Origin: Gymnothorax reevesii
Taxonomy: Eukaryota > Chordata > Actinopteri > Anguilliformes > Muraenidae
Assembly (NCBI GenBank): GCA_029721435.1
Contig: CM056583.1
Span: 75,581,120 to 75,645,119 of the forward strand
DNA length: 64,000 bases
Reading direction: 5' to 3'
The position numbers and the translations under genes are program-made. Below the pieces are notes generated by a model that saw nothing but the letters and a program-made list of their open reading frames with translations, was not told where the DNA came from and made no database searches. This document shows, in pieces, positions 27,150 to 39,278 of this stretch (the stretch's first letter is position 1; each line of letters begins with the position of its first letter).

Positions 27150-30100
27150 TCCACACACACATGCACAGATTGGTGACGGCGCGTTCAGTACCGCTGAGGG
27201 GGGATGGCTGTACGTGGAGGAGTGTGGCCGGCTGAAGCTGAAGTCTGGGGAGGCATCAAACGAGTCCCTTTCATCTCCGCTGCTGGCCTGCAGGACGCTG
27301 CCCGTGTGGGGGGACAGGGAGAGTTGGGAACAAGGCGACTTATCCATAGGATCTTCCTCCTCGCTGTCCACCTCCAGAGCCACCAAACTGGGGCTGTGGG
27401 AAGAACAAACCACCATACAGAACTGCACAGCATTGTGGGAAGAGAGACGCAGAGAGAGGGTGTACACACTGGAGGACGCCTGAATTGACAAAGAAGTCAC
27501 ATGACAAAGTACAAAGTGTTGAGTATGTGCGAGTCAAAGGACGATAACATGATGGAAAGACTGGACTTCAAGCAGAATAAAGAATTAATCTAATATTTTA
27601 ACCTCATAAACTCTGACTCTTCATTTAGGTTTTCCCTTAGGTAAATTCAAAGCCAGTAAAAGGGTTTTTTTTTTCATATTGTAGTGCCATGTCACACAAA
27701 TATGCTGTATCTGCTGGTTGCTGCGCTTCATTGAAGCCACATAACACTAATATTGAGAAGAATATCAACGCCATGTTATTCTAGCCACAGCCTTAAATTA
27801 AATGGAAAATCTCTGTCTTGTACATCATTATAATGTACATGATTTGCTGCAATTCAGCAGGACATATTTAGGATTGTTGTAAACCTTGGGATCTCCAATG
27901 AAATTAAAATAGGTCCAGATTTCCACTGGTCAGAAAACAGCCACTGCATTGGACAAACCGATATATGCGTCTGTAGGCTTTATGGGGTTAATCATCAATG
28001 AGCAGATCTGAGCAATGAATGTGGACTTACGTTGTGAAAAGTAAAATATTTATTAACTAGCAGTATGTAACTGTTTACAGCAGGGATACTCACTCTTTTC
28101 CAGAATGAGCCGCAGTGGGTGCAGGCTTTCATTCTAACCATGCAGTTACACACTGGATTCTACTTATCAAGGGTCTATGGCAAAAGCTTTAAGGGTTCAT
28201 TAGTAGAATCAGATGTGGGACAGGTTGGATAGAGCGAAAGCCTGCACCCACTGTGGCTCATTCTGGAAAAGAATGAGTATCCCTGGTTTACAGGAACAAA
28301 GTAAAAGGAAAATTGATCAAGTCGAGTAAAAAGAGAGATGAGGAAAAACAGGAGAGAGAGAGGAAGAACAAGAGTTAAACCCTTATAAAAATGTACTATA
28401 GTTAAGTAGTTTACAACAGTAAAATTGATGTAAACTATAGTAAACTACACTTTACTACAGTAAACTATAGTTTGTTGCAAATATTCTATAGTAATTGAAT
28501 ATCATTTCTATAGTTTACTATAGTGGAGTTTGACTTTTGTGATTTACTTTAGCATCACTGTAGTAAACTACAGTATATCTATAGTAATTTCGCAAAAATA
28601 ACATAGACTATACTATACTATAGAAAACAATAGTATTTTTACTGCAGTATTTTGTGGTAATTTTTCATAAAGGAAGTGAGAGAAAGGTTGAAAGTTGGAT
28701 GAGGCGAGAGAGAGAGAAATCGAGACTCGTCGAGAGAGACATACAGAGGGACATCGGTGAGTCTCACCTTAGCACACTGGTCTCTCTCGGCGGACTTGCG
28801 CCCCTGCTGGACGTTCTGGTCCCAGGCATGCGGTTGGCTCGTGCTAGTGCCATCTCAGCAGGGAGCGGGGAGGCCGTATAGGAGGGTACAGCATGGGGGG
28901 ACTCAGTCCCGGGGAGAGAGGGGCGATGCTTGGAATCGCTGGGCTCCTGGAAATGGGATGTTGGGTCGGGGGGGCTCCCCCTGCCACTGTCCCAGCCCTC
29001 ACTGTCGGTAAGCGCACTCTCTCCACTAACCCCCGTGATACTGTACTTTATATCCCTGTCACTCACCTGAAACAGGAGAAACAGGAGCAAAGCTGTCAGA
29101 GACGAGAGCGGGATGGTGGTGCACTGGGTACGGCTGTTACCTCACAACAAAAGATGGCAAACTTCAATACAGCCAGAAGCTTTTCTGCATGGAGTTGGCA
29201 AAGTCTCCCCCTGTTCTTGAGGGTTTCCTCTGGGTACTCTGAATTCCTCTTACAGTGCATCAGCAGGGTTAATTGGAGACTCTAATCTGTCCATAGGTAA
29301 GAGTAGGGTTGCATCATATACCAAATTTTTATGAAAACTGTATGGGAGCAAATCTCAAATAATCATATCCCCAGTATTGCGATATTAGATTGGTTTCGAA
29401 GAAATTTCCATTTTAATGAATGAAGAGACAGCAAGTGCAGAACCGTAGGCATGTGATCCTCTCTCATTGTAGGTTTGTGCTCACAGCTGATACCTGAAGG
29501 CCAATTTACGCAACTAAAGCACGTCTCAACACAGCTTGTCCATGTGCATTAATCCAATAATAATACAAAGTAATTATCCACTCTGCATTTAAAGGTTTCA
29601 GAGATGTTTCTTCTGTTCACCCAGCAAAAGCAAGGAGCGTAGATGACTTAAATATTCCCATATTTCCTATTTTGAACTTAAAAAAGACGGAATTGACTCC
29701 ACACATCAATATTGTTGTTATCGCGTTGCATATCGCTATTATCCTATTATTATATTTGCATATGGCATTTTTTTTTGCCATATCCTGCAGCCGTACAAAA
29801 GATCGTGAGAGTGAAAGGTGAATGATCCCAGCGTCCCAATGACCCTGACCAGGAATACACCATTTAGATAATGGATGAATGGATATTGTCAGCCAGTGAT
29901 AGCAGTAATGGAAACGAGACTACCTGCAAGTGAAACCACGGAGAACAAAAACATAGACTGACGCCTGCTCTCAACAGTCAGACACAACCCATGATTCGAA
30001 ACCCATAGCTATTTTTCACCCTCAAGTACTGTACGCTATTTAGACAAGAAAATCAGTTCTAATTTAAACGCATGCCAGCCTCTTTTCATTGCAAGTTCAC

Positions 30101-33100
30101 ATAATTTATTTTCCATTCATCATGCTGACTAGACGCATTTTGTATCACAACTCTAGCGAAAAGTGCTTAAGGAATAAAACTCACAGTAACTTCCCTCAAA
30201 CCTAACCTGTGCAGTGGACCATATAATACTGCCCAATCCTGCACCCTTGAAATCTTGCATAGAGGACACTCAAGAATATGTTATGCAATCATTTTTCTAT
30301 TTCAACAATAATTTAGGGACAATTTCTGACTTTGAAGGTGCACTATGCAAGTTTGTTTATTTTCTGTGCAATTATATTTTGTCTCAATTCGTTGACATCT
30401 CACCATGATCCGCAAGCTGCCTGCCCCTGAATTCACTGTAAAAAAAAACCCAGGCTCTGGAGACTGTACAGGCTTCACCAACTGCAGATAAACACAAGGG
30501 GCACAAGCTGTGCCCCATAACATAACAAACCGTCCCGGCCAGTCACCGACAAATGTTGACAGTTAAGGAAGCATGGGAGAGGGAGGGTACTATGGGAGGG
30601 AGGGGCGAGCTACCTCTGTTTTGTTTGAATTTGAATGTCAACAGAAGTGATGTCAACAAACTTGAATAGTGCACCTTTAAAGGATGCATTTAATCATTAC
30701 CTGTGGAAGTAGATAAGCTCTCACATTTTGAAGGAAATATATTCTGTGATAAATGACTTTCAAAATGCTCTGGCATTGTACAAGTAATCAGATTAGCAAA
30801 TCTGTGTGTACTCTTGGACACATTTTCTTACCTAGGTTTAAGTGATTTTTCAATAAGATTTTGCCAAATTTTTTTCCTGAAAAGATCTGTTTCGCACATC
30901 ACCGCATCCTCGGCTCAATAGACAACTTTTCCCCAAAGCACAAACTTCTGAGTGGCAGAGCACATTGGGACGGAGTTAGCTTGCTTATCACATGTATGAC
31001 ATCACCACCCTATCCAATCAGGAGCCCAGTAGATCTTCATTGCTTACCTGGTCCACCAGCATGCTGTTAGCGTACATGTAGTCCTTCCCATTGATCATGG
31101 CAGACAGCCTAGCAGCAGCTGACAATGTAGACCTGGCTGGATGAATGCTGGAAGAGGCAGCCTGGCCTTTCTCTGGAGTAAAAAAATCATGAAAATAATG
31201 TCAACTTACTCCCATTTGATAAGATATTGATGGTTTTTCTTCAAAATCCATTACCACACATTTCTGCTAGTGCCCACATGTCTGTTTATGAGCATGCGTT
31301 CTTCATGTAATTTAGAAAAGGTAACTTTTTCACTAACTTAACAGTTCTTTCCCATGTATGGCACATTATATAACTGACATCAAATACAGCACATCTGCTC
31401 TCTATATTTAGCCCAAACAGGTTTAGATTTTGCAGCATAAGTTCATACTAAAACTTGCATTAAAAGTACTTTTATTAAATCAAATGTCAAAATCCACTCT
31501 AGCCACGTCTGATGGCATAAAATGTTTTCGGCACAAGATTCTTCAAATTGATTCCCAAGCTTCACTAGAAAATGAACAATTAGCCCATGGGTATGATATA
31601 GACTAGAAAAAAATGCTTTATTTTGCTAAGAGATCCTGTTTCATCTGATGTGAGGCCAAAAATCTGCTTTATTTCATGGTGAAGTGTAATATACAATGTA
31701 CTACATCACTGTTTAGTCTGCACAAATTAACTGAGCATTATTCATAAAACAATGTATAAAACATTGTTACCACAAAGTAAAAGAACAACTGAACAACACT
31801 GATTCTAAGGTTTGGTTTTGACCAGTGTTGTTTCTGTTGTAGAGGTGAGAGCACATTGAATTAAAGGATTGTTATTGAATAGCAGCCTATATTTATCTTT
31901 CCCAGAGCTAATAAACTGATATAAAGCTGAGGCAAAAACACAATTAACTGGATTGACTGGAGTAATTTCCCCTGATGTACCATTTTGTTTGCTTTGTTAG
32001 GTCAAACAAGGAAAAAAAGGGGAGAAAAAACAGTCAAATCTGCACAAGATGTAGGTCCAAGACCGAGCAATACTTTAGACTTCTTTTAAAAGGCTAAAAT
32101 GTAATGAATAGCCCAAATGATGAAAATACAGCATGATATCTAGATTTTTACATCTAAAGTCTATTAGTTGAGCATAAACTGACATAAACACTGTAAAGAG
32201 ATGAAAAATAAAAGACACATACAGGAAATGGTATGCTCAGAAAAAAAATTCTGAACACCTTCCAGTGCTGCAGAGTAAACAGAAAATCTCGAGCAAGATT
32301 CTACCGAAAGATATAACAAATTAATTTCCCTCTGTTTACAATGGTTAATTTTTACCGCACACAGCTGTGAAAACAGCTGAACCATGATTCATTCATTATT
32401 TAGAGTTGGGGATTGACTGACTCTTTAAAGAAGAATATCATTGAAGCACTCCGTTTGAGGTCATAACTACCCTCACTGACGGCAGGGAGAGTTACAATAA
32501 TCCACAATTAATTTTTTTCCTTACATACCCATTGCAAACCATACTCAAACAATGTGGTCATCAAGTGAATCCCACCTCATACACAACCACATATCCTTCT
32601 GTTCTGAATGAGGTTCATTGCATTCCAGTATACACTGTGAACCCCGATTGTGTGGTGAACTCAAATGTTTTGTGGAAACCAAGTACCTCAAAAAAGTTAT
32701 GTCAGCCAACTTAATTGCATTGTGTGGAAGGAACTTCAAGAAAATAAGGTCAAGATACTTTTTTACATGTTCTTAAGTACTGTGAACACAAGGTCATTAA
32801 ATTGGTGTTCTCAGTTTTTTTGAGGTAATTGGTTCGCACAAAACATTTGAGTTCACCACACTTGTCAGGGTTTACAGCGCAACTGCATGAAGAAGCACAA
32901 TGACCACAGATATAGTAAAAAGAGATGTGTTCATCAGTACAAATTACATAACAATCTAGCACTCCAACATTCACTTCCCAGATTACAGATTAGAATTGCG
33001 TTATTCAATGGAAAAACAGATTCAGAGAAATGTCAAGTCCAGATAGCATTAAAACCAGAGGGAGCGTGCAAATTGAAGTAGCCAAGGTGTGAAGTTGATT

Positions 33101-36100
33101 TATCCACAAAGATCAAACAAAATTTAATAAGCCCATGATGAAAAGACATGACAAATTGACATGTACGTGCTACTTCTCAGGATCTTAGCAAATTAGAATG
33201 GTCAGTGAGACGCCTGGATAGATAACCGTCCAGACTTAAGTGTTTTCAGCGATCTACGTGGATTTTTCTTCATCACTGGAAGAATGCAGTGCTGACAAAC
33301 CGTTTATTGCATTTTGCAGGACAAAAAAAACTTGCAGTCATTACATGGCCGTCTCTTTCAAGGAAGAAAACACTTTTCTGCCTTGAGGTCACTTGAAAAG
33401 CAAAGCGAAGATCTATAAAAAGAAAGAATGTGTCCCTGTTATGTTTAAAACAAGACATGTCAACAACCTGAAACCTGCACTGTCCGTTCCACTACCCACA
33501 GCTGAAAACCCAGTCGATGTTAATGAGAGTGCTCCCATCACTCCAGTGCTAAATGGAAGCTTGTAACGAAGCAAGCCTGGAAAGTGCCACCCTGTGAATT
33601 ACACACATGCTGCGCTCTCCCTCAGGTTTGTGCGAGTTTCCGGATTGAATTAGCTTCCCGCAGCAGGGGCTCTTTCTTCAACCCGAAGAGCATACTAACA
33701 CTGCAGCAACAAAGCTGAAACCGAGCTGACCAATTTGGAAGCATGCTGCTTGTCCCTTTCTGAGTGTTCCTCCTGCAATGAGTAGACAGGCAGCCAGCGC
33801 AGTCCGGGCGTACAAGCTAGGGATGTCTCAGACCACACGAGATAAAAACAACAGCTGCTCGCCACATGTACCAAAGGCTGTTCAGTTTCATAATTCATTG
33901 CCAGGCCAATAAGTGTCTTGTCCTGTTCTTGTAATAGGATTTCCCAGATGTAAACTAGGTGGCAAAAGCAATATGCAAGTTGTCTTCTGAGATGCAATCT
34001 TTTTTTTTGTTCTGTTTTAACTAGCATCTACATCCTCATTTCAGAAAAAAAGTTGGGTCTGTATGGAAAATACAAATCAAATAGTAAGCCGCCATTTGTA
34101 AAATACCCTTCACCTGAAGTAAACTGAAAACAGGAGAAACGAGATATTTAATGCTTTACCTCAGCAACTGTGTTGTTTTGGCAAGTTACGACTGTACTAT
34201 GCACCAATGGAGCTATGTGTTAACATATACCAGAAATTCCATCATCTTCCCAGGGCTTGCACTCATCCACAATGGTTTTATGCTCATTAGATACCTGTTG
34301 TGGTCAGATGAGTCAACCCTTCAGTCTATTTATGGTAATAATGGACTTTGCATTCTGCTGACCATCCTACCCAATGAAATAAAAACATTTTTTTGGGGAG
34401 ACAGACTGTTTATATGAGTCTGGCGTGTCAGAATATGGAATACGCCTTTGCCAGATGCAAATACCATCAAAGAGTAATTTAATTTTTAACTACAGGGCAC
34501 TCAGAGACAACATACCTCTGCCAGCAGGTTTTAATCCACTAGCACTTATAATTAGCAGTAGAATCTAGACCTGTGTCCGGATGCATCCACCTACAAATTT
34601 AATCACCTCTTGCCATTAAAACCATAAACCTCCCATAAAATTTGGTGGTGATCAGTTGAATAGTTTTTGATTAAATCCTGCTGACAAACACACCCACACA
34701 CACACACAGGCACGCAAGTGATAGCAATATTCCCTTAAAAAGCTAATTCAATCCATTTTTAAAATTCATAATTTCTTAATTTTTTGTAATTGCGTTTTTT
34801 TTGCATGTTTCGCGAGGCAGAGTTGAAAAGACAAAGTATATGGAAGCTGAATTGCAACTGGGGACAAGAAGCAGTACAAGGGGGAGGCAGGTTGTGGTGT
34901 CATTTATTCCCGAGGTGAATACAAACCCCAATTCCAATGAAGTTGGGATGTTGTGTAAAAGGTGAATAAAAACAGAATACAATGATTTGCAAATACTTTT
35001 CAACCTAAATTCATTTGAGTACGCGACAAAGACAAGATATCTAATGTTTAAACTGATAAACTTTTTATTTCTTTGGAAATCTTCACTCGTTTTGAATTTG
35101 ATGTCTGCAACACATTCCAAAAAGGCTGGGACAGGGGCAACAAAACACTGGGAAAGTTTCGGAATGCTCAAAAAACATCTGTTTGGAACATTCCACAGGT
35201 GAACAGGTTATTTGGAAACAGGTGCGTCATGATTAAGTACAAAAGGAGCATCCCCGAAAGGCTCAGTCATTCACAAGCAATAATGGGGCGAGGATCACGT
35301 GAGCAAATAGTCCAGCAGTTTAAGAATAACATTTCTCAAAGAGCAATTGCAAGGAATTTAGGGATTTCATCATCTACAGTCCATAATATCATTAAAAGAT
35401 TCAGAGAATCCAGAAAAATCTCTACACTTAAGCGGCAAAGCCCAAAACCAACATTGAATGCCCATCACCGTAGGTCCCTCAGGCAGTACTGCATTAAAAC
35501 TGACATCATTCTGTAAAGGATAATACCATGAGGGCTCAGGAACACTTTGGAAAACCATTGTCAGTTAACACAGTTTGTCGCTATATCTACAAGTGCAAGT
35601 TAAAACTCTACAATGCAAAGCAAAAGCCATTTATCAACAACACCCAGAAACGCTGCCCGCTTCTCTGGGCCAGAGTTCATTTGAGATGGACTGACGCAAA
35701 GAGGAAAAGTGTCCTGCGGTCTGATGAGTCCACATTTCAAATTGTTTTTGGAAATCATGGACGTACATGATTTCGTACAACAGTGCGGCTTCGTAGTAAA
35801 AGAGTGCAGGTAATAGACTGGCCTGCCTGCAGTCCAGACCTGTCAACCATTGAAAATGTGTGGCACATTAAATATGGCGCAAAATACGACAACAGAGACC
35901 CCGGACTGTTGAGTAACTGAAGTCGTCATCAAGCAAGAATGGGAAAAAATTCCACCAATATAAGCAAATCTGCCAATGAATTCCACCATTCAAATTCAAT
36001 ACAAGAGACATCAGGAGATGGCAAATCCCCTCGGCCCCACATCTTTGGATTAGCAAAAGGCACCACGTCAGGTCACAATTCATGTGCACACCAAGTTCTG

Positions 36101-39100
36101 TAGAGAAATAGTGAACGGTTTTCAAGTTATGCTCCTGAAACAGACAGACGGACAGACAACCGCACACATGACTATATCCCCCCGCATTATATGCTGGGGG
36201 GATAATAACAAAGCAAATGCCACAAAAATAATGGTTAAAAAAATCTGACATGGGAGATGCAGTATTTTAAAAAATCTCTTTTTTTCCTTGAATGAGAACA
36301 ACTTATGGATCTGGAGGAATGATCAATCAGTTTGTGTTGGATATTTTATGAAATGATCAGTTTACCATCTACAAGTAAATTATTATTAGCATTTGTCTTC
36401 ATGCTATCACATACGCATGTTCTGAGTAAGCGCACAATTTAATTTATGATATTTTGGTGTATGTCCTGGACTCTTAGTCAGAAAAATCAATCAGCAGCAG
36501 AAACTAATGATGAAACCAAGAGGACATTTGGCCGCAATGAGACACCGAGGCCATTTTGTGGCACCATCCAATGAACAGCGGCACCAAACCACTCAACTTT
36601 CAACTGCTTTGAGAACCCTCAAAGAGCGTGCTATTTAGAATCGGTCTCGCAGTAGAAACCAATCCACGGTTTCCAGCACCACTCGTGAGCCAGTTGCACA
36701 AAGGGACACAAAGAATCCACTTACAACCAGAGTAAAAAAATGAGGGTGTTTAGACGAAGCAAACCCTCATAACAGCTTTAAGAAACAAGCTCTCGGTGCA
36801 GTTCCGCACTCCAAAGTTGGCCCACGCCAATCTTACGATTTTCTCCAAAAAATCTTAGTCCTTTTTTTCAGAGGCTGATTTATAGTTACAGGAAATCTTT
36901 ATTTCCCAATGAATATCTTCCCTGAAAGACAAATACAAGCAGAAACGCCTTTCATTTGGGGTACCACTTCTTTTGTTCAGCTCATCATCTGCACCAAAAT
37001 ATGCCAATTTAAATAAACTGGATGGAGCAGGGTGTTCCCACCATGTGTTCTGGTGTTAAGCCCACAATAATTTTCACTCAAGCATTCTCAGACATCGCCA
37101 TCGTCTTGAGCCTTACAAATCTGAGTATGTCTTTTAAGGAACTATAGCTGATGGAGCGGAAAACCGTTTTAACAAATTCAAATTTAAAAAAAATGTCTTA
37201 CACTGTTTCCATGAATAATTCAGTTGTTTGACACTAGCCCACACAAAAGCTCAAAAGAGTGTCAAAGTGCCTTTTAGAATATTTTTAATTGCTTTTAATG
37301 TATAATTGAAAATACATTAATTTATTCCATTATGTGAAAATCATGTTTGCAAAAGCATCATGTGTTCTGATTAAAATCTACAAAAAGGTTATTTGCAACA
37401 TGGCACCGTAATACTGCCAGAGAGACAGTCAATGCAAGGTCTGATTATTTAACCCTTTCAAATTGGCTCCTAGTTGTCAGTGCACTGGCATCCCCAACAG
37501 TTATGAATCATTTTGATTGGACAGTCATTATGGGCTTCTTTTGCAAGGAGAAAATCTTGAGTAAGCACCTGGCTCTCAAAACAAACCCTCTCCTAGTTAA
37601 CCCCCTCCTTGAGCAAATAAAACATTTCTCAATGGATTTTTAAAAATGGTACATTGAAGGTACTATGTAAAACTTTCTAACCAAATAAATCACTTTCTGT
37701 TGCCATTGTCTGAATGGACTGAAACTCATCTTAAAAAATTAGACCTTTCCCGACTGTCGTAGTTGCCTATAACAACCAGTGGATTGATTTATCTAGTTCA
37801 ATAACCGTAAGTGTTATCATCTGGGAAATATAGCTATGCTGACATCACTGAGCCTCCAGCCAAAGGCTAACTGACAAAGCCAGCTAGCAAGCTAAAGCAG
37901 ACCAATCATTAAAATGCAGTCAATGTATCATGCTATGATAAGGACTCCTGGGAGCTGATTACTATCACTGGCCAATATTATGCAGGCTAACAATACCACA
38001 CTTTATAAATCTGATTTAAAAAAAAGAAAAAAAACATACTTTAGTCAAAGTACTTACTCAGCTAGCTACCTTATTTATAACGCTCAGTCTCACGTGCAAA
38101 TAGAGAGAAACAGAATGCCGACCACAGTTCACTTAATGGTCACTGTTTTCAGTGAAGACAAGGAATTTCTGACAGTCGCGTTCAGCACCTTTAGCACGGC
38201 TATTTATTAAACGCATATGAAAAATATCTTTCCGACACTCAACGTAAAAATATCCATTTTAAATATACTGATGGACTTCAGTTCTGCACGCATTATTTAC
38301 AAAGTGATTCGAAGCCCAACCATAGCGCACTTCAGCACCTCAATAATGATGAAATAATTGGGAATGAAAATAAGTAATTGTATGAGTACATTAATATATG
38401 ATATGTTGTATGACTATATTTGCTAAAGCATGTATCTTATGTATGTGTGTGTGTCTAGGTACGTTTATGTATGTATATATATATATATATATATATCTAT
38501 ATGCTGTATGTATGTATGTGTATATATGTATGCATATGTTTATGTATACATATATATAATTATGATTAATGTAGGTATTGTGTAGGTATGTTCTTAATTT
38601 TCACTTCAATTTACTCATCTTTGTGTATGTTTACATTCTAATTTATGTCATTGTCCTTTCACTGTATCATCTGTAAATATGGGTTTAGGGTGTTGTGATG
38701 GGAGTAAAAGGGTGGGTGTGGGGTCTTTGAGAAATTTACTGTAATTGATTAAATTCAGTAGGCCCCCAAAATGGGGGGGTGGTGGAGGGATTTAAAAAAA
38801 AAAAAAAAAAAAATGATGAAATAATTGATCTTGTTTGCTAACACTTGTAATTGAATGTGCAATAAAACCAACTTTTCATTAAATAATTGCATTTCATTCT
38901 TAAGCCATCATTGGATCAGAAATCACACTGTAAATAATACATGCAGAACTGTAGTCCTTCAGTACAGACGAGTAAAACTGTCTGCAGATAAAATGTTTTC
39001 AAAAAACGTTATTTATTTCAAAAATGTACAATATTTTTATCAAATGTCCCTTCTAGAATAGATTTCTGCATTACAGAATATAGTGGGTTTTTTTTTTTTT

Positions 39101-39247
39101 TTGCAATTCAGGGACTCCAGTGTCCTTCAGAGGAATAAATTAATTGTTGAGGTTGAAGTGAAAAGATGACAGCTGAACTCTCTGATCCATCAAATCAATC
39201 GTCAAACAGTGTCTTTAAACAGTCTTCTTATAAACTGCTGCTGCCGA

Positions 39248-39278
<31 letters not shown>

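Noticed and set aside
27025..27483. 152-codon plus-strand frame across a CA repeat
   Set aside because: Antisense shadow of exon H plus a microsatellite reading as His/Thr.
35073..35516. Helix-turn-helix protein as a possible host transcription factor
   Set aside because: The frame lies within Tc1 terminal sequence and continues into a broken DDE half, so it is a transposase remnant.
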